From JANXQG01 sp963780045 (GTDB lineage: Bacteria > Planctomycetota > Planctomycetia > Pirellulales > Thermoguttaceae), in NCBI GenBank assembly GCA_963780045.1, contig CAVZZZ010000005.1:1116001-1180000 (forward strand): a DNA stretch of 64,000 nt, read 5' to 3'. Under the pieces are notes generated by a model. That model searched no databases and was not told the origin of the DNA. It saw nothing but the letters and a program-made list of their open reading frames with translations. Position 1 is the first letter of the stretch. Every line of letters begins with the position of its first letter. The translations under genes and the position numbers were made by a program. Below, in pieces: positions 19,529 to 32,466 of this stretch.

Positions 19529-19556
19529 TTGACTTTTCAGTGTAAATGAGTATGAT
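19529..19556 (+). promoter_or_regulatory. putative sigma-70-type promoter for the aldo/keto reductase
   Basis: TTGACT at 19,529-19,534 and TATGAT at 19,551-19,556 are separated by 16 bases, and lie 38 bases before the ATG at 19,594. The position in the short divergent gap supports it. Confidence 0.45.
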
Positions 19557-19593
19557 CTAACTGTAAACTGGGACAAAACCAAGGGCCAAAATC

Positions 19594-20511
19594 ATGGGAA
19601 CTTTCACACGACGCGATTTTCTTCGCACTTCGTTTGCCGGCGCGGGACTGGCGCTTTCCGCCCCGCAAGTGGTCCGCGCCGTGCCCAAATTAGCTACCCA
19701 GACCGGCAACTTCAGCGGGGACGAGATCGTCGAGTTGGGCAAGACCGGCGTCAAGGTCTCCTTCCTCGCGCAAGGCACCGGCTACAACGGCCACGACCAT
19801 TCTTCCGAGCAGACCCGCGCGGGCAAGGCCTCTTTCGACCGCCTGCTGCACCACAGCCTGGACAACGGCATTTCGTTTCTCGACATGGCCGATTCTCTAC
19901 GGCTCGCAACCCTTCGTCAAGGAGGTGGTCAAAGGCGTTCCGAGAAACAAGCTCACGATGCTTAGCAAGATCTGGCCGACGAAAGCCAACTGGGTCACGC
20001 CCTCCGGCGGCGCGAAGCCCGAGGTCCACCGCTTTTGCAAGGAGCTCGGCACCGACTATCTCGACGTCTGCCTGATCCACTGCATGATGAGCTCCCGGTG
20101 GCCCAAGCAGTTCGAGAAGATTCGCGACGAACTGTCCGAGCTGAAGGACAAGGGGACCGTCCGCGCCGTGGGCGTTTCCTGCCACGACCTGGCGCGCTGA
20201 AGATCGCCGCCGAACATCCCTGGGTCGACGTGATCTTCGCCCGCGTCAACAACAAATGCACGGCCAAATACTCTTGCGACGGCACGTTGGAAGAAGTCAC
20301 GAGCACCTTGAAGACCGCCCGCAAGAACGGCAAGGCCGTGGTGGGCATGAAGATCTTCGGCGCGGGCAAGCTGGTGAAGCCGGAAGAGAAGGACGCCTCG
20401 TTGAACTATGTTCTCGGCAATGGCCTGGTCGACGCCGTCACGATCGGCATGTTGAACGGCAAAGAAGTGGACGACACGCTGGCGCGGATCGGGCGCGTGG
20501 CACGGGCGTAA
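19594..20511 (+). CDS. Tat-exported aldo/keto reductase, two frame breaks
   Basis: The N-terminus MGTFTRRDFLRTSFAGAGLA is a twin-arginine signal (RRDFLR), so the folded protein is probably exported. Aldo/keto reductase catalytic residues can be traced: Asp and Tyr in SFLDMADSYG (after correction), Lys in LTMLSKIW and His in VCLIHCMM. GVSCHDLGALKIAAEHPWVD and GMKIFGAG follow. The frame shifts near 19,893 (one extra base before TACGGC) and 20,192 (CTGGCGCGC where CTGGGCGCG is expected), both in simple-sequence contexts that suggest base-calling error. The joined length is about 305 aa. Planctomycetes often have such exported reductases; the in vivo substrate is unknown. Confidence 0.75.
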
Positions 20512-20520
20512 GAGCGTGGT

Positions 20521-23500
20521 TCACTCCTTCGGAAGAACAATCGTTCGTGCGGGCCGAAAGCCGACTTGGGGCTCGTGGTAATTGGGAAACAGGCGATAGC
20601 GGAACGCGTCGCGGAGGTACTCCAACTGGTTGTTGTATGCGCCGCCCCGCAAGGCTGCCGGAATGTTCCAGTTGACCTTTCCGCCCTTTCCGCGATCGTC
20701 TTGGACCACATCGCTTGATTTCGGGTACTGCGCCTGTGGCCATTCGCACCACTGCCAGACGTTGCCATGCATGTCGAACAGGCCAAGGTCGTTCGGCTTC
20801 AGACCGGCCACCGGCCAAACGTGGCGCTCGCTGTTGACGCGATAGCGAGCGTACTCGGGCAAAAGTGCTTCGTCCCCGCCGAAATAATATGGCGTAGTCG
20901 TTCCTGCGCGGCACGCGAACTCCCATTCGGCCTCGGTTGGTAGCCGGTAACCGGTGAGCTTGACGTAGTCCTCCTTTACGGTCATCCCATCGGCGAACTT
21001 GTCGTCCTTATTTGGCTCATAGCACCATTGATCCTTGGGGATTTCATCCTTTGCGCTGAGCCAGTTGCAATACTTGACCGCCTGAAACCACATCACGTCG
21101 GTTTTCGGCGCATCGGCGCTTCCGGGCGATTCGCTCCTCGTCGTCGCGGCCTCGTCAGGATTGTTAGCGAGATAACCACGGAACTGTTCGACGGTTACCG
21201 GCGTGGCAGCGATCGCGAAGCGCCGCCCGACCGTCTCAAGGTGTTGCGTTTCACCCGTCACGTCCGGCCCATGCTCGCTTGCCGGAGAACCCATTTGAAA
21301 CGGTTGTTGGGCATCGACGACGACATACGTCTGGCCTTCGCTGTTGACGTACCAGCGCCGCTTTCGATACTCGTCGTTCGCGCGCCGCTGCGGCTCCTTC
21401 TTTGCCAATCGCTTGACGGCCGCGTCGACAATCTTACCGCATTTCCACTGCCGCAGGAGCCAACCGGCTGCGGCGTGCAGGCCGGCATCGGCATCAGTCT
21501 CGAAAACCGCGGCGACTTGCCCGGCGAACGGCCGCCGTTGCTCGGAGGACAGGCCGCTCTCGCCGAATTCTCCCAGCAACAACAGCAGGCCGGCCCGCGC
21601 GCCGGGGTCGGTCTCCTCCGGCCATCGGCGCAGGACCAACTGGCTGTCGACGCCATAGCGCGGACACCAGTGAACCAGGTAGCTGCGGAGCGAGTCGTCC
21701 TTGGACGTCATGAAGGCCGGCCAAACCTTCTCGGCATGCCCCAATCGCATCAGCGCAATGGCCGCACGGGCCTCGCGGAGCGGCGAACGATCGCGATGTT
21801 GCATCGCGGCTGGATCGGCGGCAATCGGCGGCTCGATCTCTGCCGCGAGCAGCCGCGCCGGCTGGGGGCCGAGGCCGGCCAAGAGCGGGAATACAATGTC
21901 GAACTGGTCTTTGTCGCCGTCGAGCAGCACCGGTACGAGCAGCCCTGCCCAGTCTGCGGCGGCGGACTCCGCCGGGGCTTCGGCCGCGCCCTTGAGGATG
22001 CTCGTCGCCGTCAGACGCTCGGACGCGAGCGCGGAGTTACGGGCGATGCCGGCCAACGGGACGAGCAGGTGGCCGCGGATTGGACTCAGCTTTTCCGCCC
22101 AGTCCTTCACAAAGAACGGGTTCGTGCGGGAGAGGACCGCGGCGACCTGCTGCGAGATATCCTTCCAGCGCGGATCGGCCGGCGAATATCGGGCAAGCGC
22201 CGCCGATACGCACAGAAGCCGTTGATCGTTGTCCGGCGAGCGGACGACACCCCATAGTTTCTCGACAATCTGCTCCTTGGCGGGCTGCATCGCCACTCCG
22301 ATCGCGTCGATCTCGCCCGGTCCGGCGCTGATAAGGCGCTCATAGAGATAGGCAACCTGGCTGCCGTCCGTTGGCAAAAGCGCAATGCTTGTACGAAGAT
22401 GTTTTTCCTCGTTCCCGGTGTCGATCGCCTCCTTGTTATCTTGCACGAGCAACGGGTCCGCCCACCGCCGGTATTGACCCATCTCATCGACCACCGCCGG
22501 GACCTTGTCGAACTCGGCGCTATAGAGCTGTTTGCGCAGTTCGCCCGCCTCGTAACGGCCGTACAATTCACGGGCGCCAAGCGCGATCAGCGCCGCGACG
22601 ACCAGCGCCGCCAGCGCCCGCATCGCGTGCATGCGTCCCGCCGGCGCATCATCTTGCGCTCGGCATCGCGCCACATTCGCGACGGGGTATAGAGGCGGAT
22701 CTGGAGATACTCCGGCAGCGTGGGCAGGCGGCGGTTCTCCGGCTTGGCGGACCACAGCGAGGTGAAATCCGCCAGCCGCCGCTCGGCCCGGCCGCGGCGA
22801 GTGGCCCTCTGTTTGCGGGTCAGCCACTCCCGCAGCGAGTGTACGAGATAGTCGTGCGTCAACTGGTAATACTTGTCGCCGGTGTCGGAAGACTCAGTGG
22901 GGCCGCGGGCATCGTCAACGCTTTCGACGTCCGTGGGCGTCACCAGCCGCAACTCGTGATCCAACAGCGCCATGAGTTCGTCGAACTGGCCCGCAGACGT
23001 CCTTCGTCCCGACGCCTCGACGGCTTCGAGCAACTCGTCGCGGCTGCGCATGTGGCCGCGAATGTCGCTGCCGGCCTCCGGCAGCAATGCCGCGAGGACC
23101 GCCTGGGCGGCTTTCTGGTGCAGCCTGTGGTGCGGCGGCGCAGAGGCCGAGGAGAACGTCTCCTCCAGGAATGCCACGCCCACACCCGCCGCCCCGCCGA
23201 TTTCCCGCAGCGCAGAGGGCGTCCACGGCTTGCCCTTGATCATCTCCGCAAACAGCGCCAGTCGCACGGGCACGACCTTGCCATCCTGGCTCAGGCCCTC
23301 CACCGCCTGATCGAGAAAAAGGTCCCGCTCTTTGGTCCGCGTCGTCTCCGAGAGCGCCGCCGAAGGCGACCCCCAAGGCCGCGAGGACCTTGCGGGCGTG
23401 ACGCTTGTCGAAGAGATCGGCCAGTCGCGAATTCTCCCCCTCGACCACGCGGACTTCCAGCCCTTGCATGAAGCGGCTCAGCGCCAGCCAGAAATCGTCG

Positions 23501-25341
23501 CGAACCATCAGCAGGCACTGGACCCGCGCTCCGTCGCATTGCCGCAGGGCGAGCGCCAGTTCCGCGGCCGGGTTCCCTCCGCGGGCATGCAGCCATTGCT
23601 CGAACTGATCGATCACCAGCAGCAGCTTCTCGCCCGGCGCGAGGCCGCCCCGCTCCGGACCCGAAGGGTGCTCCGCCCCACCGCGGCGGATGGCGGCCAG
23701 AAGTTTGACCAGGCCGCTTGACCCGGCGTCCCTGCTGGAACCGCCCTGCGCCCCTGCTTCCAGGCCGGGCAATTGGCGGCGAATGGCCCGCACCAGCCTT
23801 TCCTCGGTTCCGTCGGCCGTCGCCTCGATGTAGATCTTGACGATCGAGCGGTCCAAGCAAGGCAGCAGGCCGGCCTTGACCAACGATGACTTCCCGCAGC
23901 CCGACGGCCCGTAGATGATCCCCGTCCGAAAGCCGCTTTCCGGGTCACGCTCCTCGATGCGGGCCTTCCAGAAGCGAATGCTCTCTGGAAGACCGTTGCG
24001 GTCGTGCGGGCCGGGAAGCAGATTCAAAAAGAACTCGGCGTCGCCCTGGTCGAACGACCGCAGCCCCTTGGGCACGATCTTGACGATGCCCACGCTCTGG
24101 GTCGGCACGACGGAACGGGATTGGGCATCGGCGGTCACGGCCGGGCGGGCATCGATCGCCGTGCCCGATACCGTGCTTCGCGGCTTGGTTGCGCCGCTGA
24201 AATCGGCCAGCAATGCCCGCAGGTCGTCGGCCATGTCGCGCACCGTGCTGTAGCGGTCGGTGGCCCGCTTCGCCAGCGCCTTAAGACATATCCGCTCCAG
24301 TTCTTTGGGGATGGTGTCGTTGATCTGCCGCGGCGGGCGAGGCTCATGCGCCCTGATCCGTTCCAGGACCTCGTCGGTGCTGCCGCGAAACGGGCGCTTT
24401 GCCGTCAAAAGCTCGTAGAGCACCACGCCCAGGCTGAAAACATCGGAGCGGCCGTCGACGAGATGCCCCTCGCCGCGGGCCTGCTCGGGACTCATGTAGG
24501 CGGGCGTGCCTGCGCCATGCCCGTGTTCGCCGAACTCTTCGTCTTTCAAGGCCAGGCCGAAATCCGCAACGTAAGGTCGAAGCTGCGAATCGATGAGGAT
24601 ATTGGCCGGTTTGATGTCGCGATGCACGACGCCGTGGATGTGGGCGTAGTGCAGGGCTTCGGCGACGGTCGCCACGACTTCCGCCGCCTCGCGGTGCGAG
24701 AGCGGGGCGGCCTGGACCCTCTTTTTCAGGTCGCTCCCCTCGATGAACATGGAGACCGCGTAGCACAACCCGTCCGCCGTCTGGCCGTAATCGTAGACGC
24801 GGACGATGGCCGCGTGTTCCAGCCCGGCCAGGACCTGTGCTTCGGTAAGATAGAGAGCCGGATTGTTCAGCCGTTCGCGATGGGGCACTTTGACGGCCAC
24901 CGTTCGCTTGAGTACTTCGTCGCGACAGCGGTAGACCCTGCCAAACGCCCCTTCGCCCAGGCAGGCTTCGACGCGATAGCGGCCGCCTATCAATTCCGGT
25001 GAAGCATCCGGTGCGTCCTCTTCATCGTCCTTCTCCTGACCCCCAAGCGGGTGCTCCGGCCCTGGCCAGCCCTTGGTGACAGCGCTCGCGGCCACGCTGG
25101 AGTTTGCTTCCTCCACCACGTCGATCACAACGGCCGAATTCGGCCGATCGCAGGCTGCGGCCGATTGCTGGCGAAAGTGCGCCTCGACCCTCAGAAGCTC
25201 CTCGCGCAGCTTGCTCCGTAGCGACTCGGAGACCTCGCCCAAGAAATCGTCGACGCGAGGCCAACTCGTCGCCTGCCCGATGGCCTCGCGGAGGGCCTGC
25301 TTGAAGCAGTCCGATATTTGGTCAATGCGGGGGCTGTCCAT
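20521..25341 (-). CDS. Ser/Thr protein kinase - nSTAND ATPase - FGE/sulfatase-modifying-type fusion, two frame breaks
   Basis: When joined the protein has about 1,600 residues. Residues 1-110: no recognised domain. Residues 120-385: a bacterial eukaryotic-type kinase with glycine loop GEGAFGRV, Lys151, HRDIKPANI (Asp242) and DFG 260-262, all catalytic residues present. Residues 430 to about 800: an nSTAND-type P-loop ATPase with Walker A GPSGCGKSS (478-486) and Walker B LLLVIDQFEQW, ending in LTHDYLVHSLREWL. Then a membrane helix (MRALAALVVAALIALGA), HEAT-like helices, and a C-terminal formylglycine-generating-enzyme-like domain (GYRLPTEAEWEFACRAG, LFDMHGNVWQWCEW, LRGGAYNNQ, VGFRPAR). Frames shift near 23,355 and 22,635. 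It probably acts as a membrane-anchored sensor kinase. It follows two giant surface proteins on the same strand after 67 bases. Confidence 0.75.
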
Positions 25342-25408
25342 AAATCCACTGCGCAGGCGCGGAACTTGACCCTAAGACGCCAAAATGGCAAGTCCCATCA
25401 GCCTATTA

Positions 25409-28400
25409 TTATACCCTGCCGCCGGGCGTCCTTCGCAAGCGGATTGCCGCCCCCGCGGCAAGAAGCGAGGCGGCTGCAAAGAATGCCAGCGCGGAGGGTT
25501 CTGGCACGGGCGCGACCTCGTTTAAGCCAGCGGGGCGCAGCGGGGCCCCGTCGATGGCGGCGAACATGTCGCCATCGCCGATGGTCAAGTCCGAGTCGTC
25601 TGCCAGGGCCTCGCTGTTGGTCGCGATCAGTGTGCCTTGCACGACGTAAGTGCCGCCGCTGTAGGTATTGCTGGTTCCGCTCAAGGTCAGCCTGCCGGAA
25701 CCGGCCCACGTCAACGAGCCGTTGCCGGTGAGCCGACCGCTGTAAGTCGTCGATTGGCCGTCGCCGCCAACTATCAGAGCCACTCCGTCACCGCCGGTGT
25801 CGTCCAGGTCCAGGCGCTTGCCGCCCGAAAGCCCGCCGAGATAGAACGTCCCGATTCTCGGACTGAATTGCAAGCCCTTGTCGAGACTCACGGCCACAGT
25901 GCTGGCAACCAGTGCCGCCGAATTGGCCAGATCCAACGTTCCTTGACTGACCGTTGTGACGCCAGTATAGCTGTCGCTGCCCGTCAGCGCCAGCACTCGG
26001 CCGGTGTAATTGATCGAGTTCGGATTGAAGCTGCCGCCGCTGGCATCAATGCCAAAGCCGGCGCTGGAGCTGAGTACGGCCAGCAGGCTGTCGACGTTTG
26101 CGGCCGTCCACTGCTGCGGATCGCCGACAGCAGCAACCAGCATTGCCCCAGCGGCGATGCTCACCTTGCCGGGCGTGAACGCGCCGGGCAAGGAACTCGT
26201 CATACTTGCTTCCAGCGCACCGCCGCTTACGATTGTGCCGCCGGAATAAGCGTTGTTGGAATTGGCCAGGACAAGCGTGCCGCTGCCGGTCACCGCCAGC
26301 GTGCCTGCGCCGGTGATTGGCCCGCCGACGACCAGCGTGTTGCCAGCCGGATCGAACGCGGCCGTCGCGCCGGATTTGATGGTGATCGCCCGGCTTGACG
26401 ACAGGGTAACCGGCCCACCGGCTTGCAGCGTTCCGCTGCCGAGGAACGTAAGCGGATTGTTGGGCGCTCCCAAGGCGGCGTCGCTGCCCAAGACGATCGT
26501 GCCCGGATCGATGCCGAGGCCGCCGGTCCAGGAACTGGTGCCGTTCAGATCCAAGGAGCCGTCGCCGACTTTGGTCAGCGTGCCGGCACCGCTGATGGCG
26601 CCGCTGAAGGTCGTGTTCTGGTTGTTGCCGCCGACCTCGAGGTTAACCGGGGCGCCGTTGGTATCGGCCAGCGTCAAGGCGTTTCCGCCGGACAGCCCGC
26701 CGACATTGAACGTGCCGATGCCGTGGCTGAACTGCAATCCGTTGTCGGAGTTGACGGTCACGGTGCTGTTGGCGGCGGCATTGGCGTTGGCCAGTTGCAG
26801 GCTGCCTTGGGAAATCGCCGCCGCGCCGGAAAGGGAGTTGGAACTAAAGAGCACAAGCGTGCCGGAGTCGATTTTGTTCAAAGTGCCGCCGCCGCTCATC
26901 ACGCCGGTAAAGGCGACCATGTTGCCCAGCGTGTCGATAGCCCCGTTCACGCCGCTGTCGAAGGTAATCGCGTTGGTGGCCGAAAAGCCGGCGGCGAAGC
27001 CGAGGCTGTTGTCGCCGGCGAAGGTATACGGCCCGACGAAGCTGGATTGGCTGGTGACGACGATACCGCCTGGCGCGGCGTCTGCCGTGAGGATAGTTCC
27101 GCCGGTATAGCTGTTCGATCCCGTGAGGTACAGGACGCCGGAGCCGCCGTGAACGAGCGTGCCGATGCCGCTGATGGCGCCGCTGTAGGTCGTATTGGCG
27201 TTGTTACCGCCGGTGACCGCGGTGATCGAGCTTCCGCCGGTATCGGCAAGGACGAGCTGGCCGGCGCCTCCCAGCGCGCCAATGTTGAACGTGCCGATGC
27301 CGGTGCCGAATTGCAGGCCGTTGTTGACGGTGACGTTGACCGTCGTGCCCTGCGCGGCATTGGAGTTTGTCAGCAGCAGGACGCCTTGCGTAATGGCCGT
27401 CGTGCCGGTAAACGTGTTGTCGGCGGCCAGCACGAGCGTCGAGGGGCCGGTCTTCGTCAATCCGCCTGCGCCGCTGATCTGGCCCGCGAGGGTGATCGAA
27501 GAACCGGACGTGTTGAAAGTCCCATTGCTTCCCGCAGCCGATAATACGATCGGCGTGGCGACCGTGAGCGCGCCGGTCGTCGCGGTTAGGCTTCCGCCCG
27601 TGATGTTCAACGAACCGCTTCCCGAGCCTTGAACGACGCTGGGAACGACGAGCAGTCCGCCGACGAGGTTGTAATTGCCAAGCGAGGCGGCGCTTTCTCC
27701 AAGGACGAGCGCCGTTCCGATAGTGTTGGTGCCGCCCGTTTGCGTCACCGTCCCCGTGCCCGTGTAGCCGACGTATTCGTAACCCGTGGTAGACGACGTC
27801 ATGGTCAGCGAGCCGCCGGGCAACTGAAGCGTGCCGCCGTCCACCCTAAGCGTGCCGCCAAGGGCGTTGACTCCCGTGAGGACAACGCTGCCGCCGGGGA
27901 CGCCGCGCGTACCGACGGCCAGGCTCTCGCTGCCCGTCAAATACGAGGTGAAATAAAGGTTCCCGCCGCCCCCGCCAAGATACATCGTGGAACCCACGGT
28001 CGTGAGCGTGCCGCCATAGGTGGCCGAGCCGATGGCGCCCAAGGACAGCCCGTTGGACGTGGCCGAAAGCGCGATGCTCTCGTTGTCGCTCGTGCCGTTG
28101 GGCAAGGCGATCGCGCCGGACGGGCTTGGCGCGATCCGGCCGCCGGCGAGCCAACCGCTCACCGGCTCGGCCGCATCAAAAATCGGCGTGGCGGCCAGCG
28201 CGCCGCTTGGCGCGATCGTGATTGTACCCGTACTGGGCACGGCGCTCGTTGCGCCGAAAGCCAGCAACCCGGCCGAGATCACTCCGCCACCGCTGTAGCT
28301 GTTCGACCCGGAAAAGGTCAACATCCCTGTGCCGACCTTTACCATCGTCCCGTTGCCGCCGATGTTGCCGCTGAAGGTCGTGCTCGCGCCGTTGCCGCCG

Positions 28401-31400
28401 ACACTGAGCGTAATCGCCGAACCGTTCGTGTTGCTCAGCGTGAGCAGATTTCCGCCGGCAAGCCCGCCCAGGTGGAATGTTGCGATGCCGGGCAGGAATT
28501 CCAGGCCATTGTCCACGAGCACGCTTACGGTGCTGTTTTCCATGGCGTTGGAGTTCTCCAACAGCGATGTGCCGGCCAGAATCAATGTGCTGCCGGAGAA
28601 GGTGTTTTGGCCGCCCAAAGACAAAGTGCCCGTGCCTGCTTTATTCAATCCGCCGCTGCCGCTGAGGACGCCTGGAAGGTTGATATTGCCGCCCGTCGTA
28701 TCGATGGTCGCATTGCCGCCGCTGCCTGTGAGCGACATGTTCAAGGTGGCAGTAAAGGGCGCGGATGCGGCCAACGTTCCGCCGCCGAAATTGAAGGCCG
28801 CGCTGCCGGCGCCTTGCGTTAGTCCGGCGCCAGACAACAACAGTCGGCCGCCGTTGAGGTTGTAGACTCCGTAGCTGCTGGCCGCTTGCGCCAGGACAAG
28901 ATTGGCGGCGTCGTTGGTCCCGCCGGTCTGGGTGAAGTCGCCGCTGCCGGAGAGGCCGACGACCTCATGCGCCGCGATGAGTGAGCCGCTTCCGCCGAGG
29001 CTGTAGTACGCGCCGCCGCCATTTGCGCCGATATACAATTCACTTCCCACAGTATTCGTCCCGCCCGTTTGAACGAAGGCGGCGCTCGCCGCCAAGTTGC
29101 CGGCGTATTCGTAGTTCGCGGAAAGAGAGCCGCCAGCAAGGTTGTAGGCGCCACAGCTGCCGGCGAGGGCGCCAACGTACACCTGGCCTGTCGAATTCGT
29201 CCCGCCCGTCTGCGTGAAGGTGCCGGTGCCGCTGACTGCAATGTCCTCGTTGCCGGCGACGAGCAGCCCTGTGCCGCTGAGGCTGTACGTTCCGGACCCA
29301 TGCAAATTGTATCCCAAATAGAGTAAGTTGCCGCCGGCAATGGAATTCGTTCCGCCCGATTGCGTGAAGCTCCCGCTGCCGGAGTAACCGATGTACTCCG
29401 CCGCGGTCGATGTCGCGGAGAGCAGGCCGCTGCCGCTGAGGTTATATGCGCCGCTGAACGCCGCGGCGTATCCGAGGTAGAGGCCGGATGTCACCGAGTT
29501 CGTTCCGCCCGACTGCGTGATGACGCTGCCGGTTGCGAAGTAGCCGACGTACTCCCAAGGCGCGGCGAGCGAGCCGCCGCTGAGGTTGTAGGCCGCGCTG
29601 CCGCCGTCGTTGCCGAGATACAGATTCGAGGCGACGGCATTGACTCCGCCCGATTGGGAGAAAGTGCCTGCCCCATAGTTGCCGACGATCAGCGTCGGCA
29701 CGGAGAGCAGGCCGGCGTAAGGGTGAAGGTCCCGCTGCTCCCCGGAAGGTTTGCCAGGACCATTTGGCTGCCGACTGACTGCGTGCCGCCCGCCTGGTTG
29801 AAGACGCCGGCGCCCCTGTCGCCGATATACACGTACGATCCGGCCGCTAGCAGGCCGTTGCCGCTCAAACTGTAAGTTCCGCTGCTGACGGCATTGGCGA
29901 GTCCGAGATAGAGACCGCCCGTTGAGTTGGTGCCGCTCGACTGGGTAAAGCTGCCGCTGCCGGAGTTGCCGACGTTCTCGCTGGGCGCGTAGAGCGACCC
30001 GCCGCTCAGACTGTAGCTGCCGCTTGCGCCGAGGCCGTATCCCAGGTCGAGTTCGTTGGACGCCGAGTTCGTTCCGCCAGACTGCGCAAAGCTGCCGCTG
30101 CCGCTGCCCAGCGCGCCGACATACTCCTCGGACGCTGCGAGCAATCCGCTGTTGAGAACGTAGGAACCAATGCTGGCGCTGCCGTAGCCGAGGAACAAGC
30201 CGTTACTACTGACGCTCATCGAGTTCGTGCCCCCTGTCTGCGTGAAGCTGCCGCTGCCGGAAGTGCCGATGTATTCGCCGGAAGGCGCCGCCGTGAGCAA
30301 TCCGCCGCCGAGGTTGTATGTGCCGCTGCCGCTGGAGTACCCGACGAAGAAATAGGTTGGCGCGGAGTTCGTGCCTGCCGACTGCGTGAATCTGCCGCTG
30401 CCGCCAAAGCCGAGGTATTCATTCGGCGCGTAGAGCGACCCGCCGCTTAGATTGTATGAACCGACGCCAGCGCTGCCGTCGCCGAGGAACAACTCGACTG
30501 TCATCGAGTTCGTGCCGCTCGACTGGGTGAAAGTGCCGCTGCCGGAGACGCCGATCGTCTCGCTTACGGTGGCCAGATGGCCGCTGCCGCTAAGATTGTA
30601 GGCGCCGCTTCCGCCGCTCAAACCCACTTGGAGTGTCGGCACGGAGTTTGTGCCGCCCGATTGCGTAAAGCCGCCGCTGCCGCCCTCACCAATGGCTTCG
30701 TAAGGCGACGCGAGCAACCCGTTGCCGCCGAGATTGTATGAACCGCCGGCACCGCTGTTGGCGCCGACGAACAACGCCGACGTCGCCGAGTTCGTGCCGC
30801 CGCTTTGGCTAAACGACCCGTTGCCGGGATAGCCGACGAACTCGGAAGGCGCGGCGAACGACCCGCCGGGGATTTGCAATGTTCCGCCGTTGACGAACAA
30901 CCCTCCGATACTGGAATTCGTCCCGCTGACTGAAAGCACGCCCGCGCCGACCTTGCTGAGCGTGCCGGAACCGGTCAGATTCCCCGACAGCGCGATGCTT
31001 CCGCCGGTGGTATCGACGGTGCTGTTGCCGCCGCTGCCGGTGAGAGTCATGTTGATGGAGGATGACCAGGGGGCGGTGGCCCCCAGGGTTCCGCCGCCGA
31101 AGTTGAAGGCCGCGCTGCCGGAACCTTGAGTTATCCCCGCGCTGGCCATCAACAGCAGTCCGCCATTGAGATTGTAGGCGCCGTAAATGCTGGTGGAGTA
31201 CGCCAGCATGAGACTTCCGGCCGAATTCGTCCCGCCCGTCTGCGTGAAGCCGCCGTTGCCGCCGAAGCCGACAAGCTCGGAGGGAGCGGCAAGGGAACCG
31301 CTGCCGCTGAAGTTGTACGATCCGCCGCCGCTGCTGTCGCCGACGTACAGCGTCGTTGTCGCGGAGTTCGTGCCGCCCGACTGGGTAAAGCTGCCGCTGC

Positions 31401-32430
31401 CGGAGATACCGATGAACTCGCTGGGAGTGTAAAGCGAGCCGCCGCTGAGCTTGTACGAACCGACGGCGCCGCCAGCCTCGCCAATGTCCAGAAATGTTGC
31501 CACCGAGTTCGTGCCGCCCGACTGCGTGAAGCTGCCGCTGCCGGAACGGCCGACGAACTCGTAATATGGCGTGTAAAGCGACCCGCCAGTGAGGTTGTAC
31601 GAACCGTTGGCGCCGCTGTTGTAGCCGAGGTACACCGCCGTTCCCGGGGAGTTCGTGCCGCCCGACTGCGTGAAGCTGCCGCTGCCGGAGTTGCCGACGA
31701 TTACATTTACCGCGTAAAGCGAGCCGCTGCTGAGGTTGTACGAACCGGCGCCGCCGCTATTGAAGCCGAGGTACAAATCGGTTGTCGTGTTCGTGCCGCC
31801 CGTCTGGACCATCCCCGCGGTGCCGCCCGTGCCCACGTACACGTCCATAGCGGGCAGGATGCCGCTGGGCAACTGGAGCGTGCCTCCTGCAACCGTCAGA
31901 TTGCCGGTGAAGGTATTGACTCCGGCCAAGACCAACGTGCGCGAGCCGCTGAACGTCAGGCTGCCGCTGCCGCTGACGGCGCCATTCACGGTCAAGGAGT
32001 TCACCGAATTGTCGATCCACTGCTGGTTGTTCCACAGGACCAGCGGAGCATTGATCGTGAGCGACCCGGCCCCCGCGTCAAGTTCGATGCCGGTGCCCGA
32101 ATTGCTGCTGATCGTCGCGCCGTAGAGCGCGAGCGCGCTGTTGCCGCCGATGCTCAAGGCGGCGCTGCCCTTGTCCCAGATGCCGCCGATCGCGGCCGTG
32201 GTGGAAAGCGAGGGCTGGGAAGTATACGCGGCGGCCGAAAAGAGGCCAACATCCCCGCTGCTGGGCACCGCGCCGCCCCAATTCGAGGCCGCGCTCCAGT
32301 TCGTGCCCGTGGCCGCGCTGTTCCAGGTGTAGGTGGCGGAGCAGGCCGGGGCGGTCAGGCCAAGTGCGATGACCGCGCAGCCAATTGCGGCGACGTTTGC
32401 GAAACAGAGATACGCTAGGGTTTTCCTCAT
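25409..32430 (-). CDS. giant beta-strand-repeat PEP-CTERM surface protein 1, frame break near 29,700
   Basis: About 2,340 aa when joined. Signal peptide MRKTLAYLCFANVAAIG... ends near CSATYTWNSAATGTNWS, the usual start of autotransporter-associated beta-strand-repeat proteins. About twenty repeats of 45-48 residues follow the pattern GSGSFTQSGGTNS...LYLGYNSGSSGTYNLSGG. They are mixed with PATR-type units such as LVLSGSNTYSGGT...GGTL. The C-terminus has VPEPSALAFFAAASLLAAGAA then RLRR, a PEP-CTERM sorting tail for exosortase processing; no beta-barrel transporter domain is present. The frame breaks near 29,700, where TFTLTPA is followed in another frame by SVPTLIVGNYGAGTFSQ. It is probably secreted and anchored at the surface. 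The start was chosen at MRKTLAYL rather than the earlier MLIGGGP. Confidence 0.78.
26501..27059. repeat. 559-bp segment nearly identical to 33,601-34,159
   Basis: Aligned by eye to the second surface-protein gene at a constant 7,100-base offset, with about 9 mismatches. The surrounding sequence of the two paralogues is much more diverged. Confidence 0.8.
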
Positions 32431-32466
32431 GGGCCCCCCGCCAATGAGCAACGAGCAATCCTTAAT

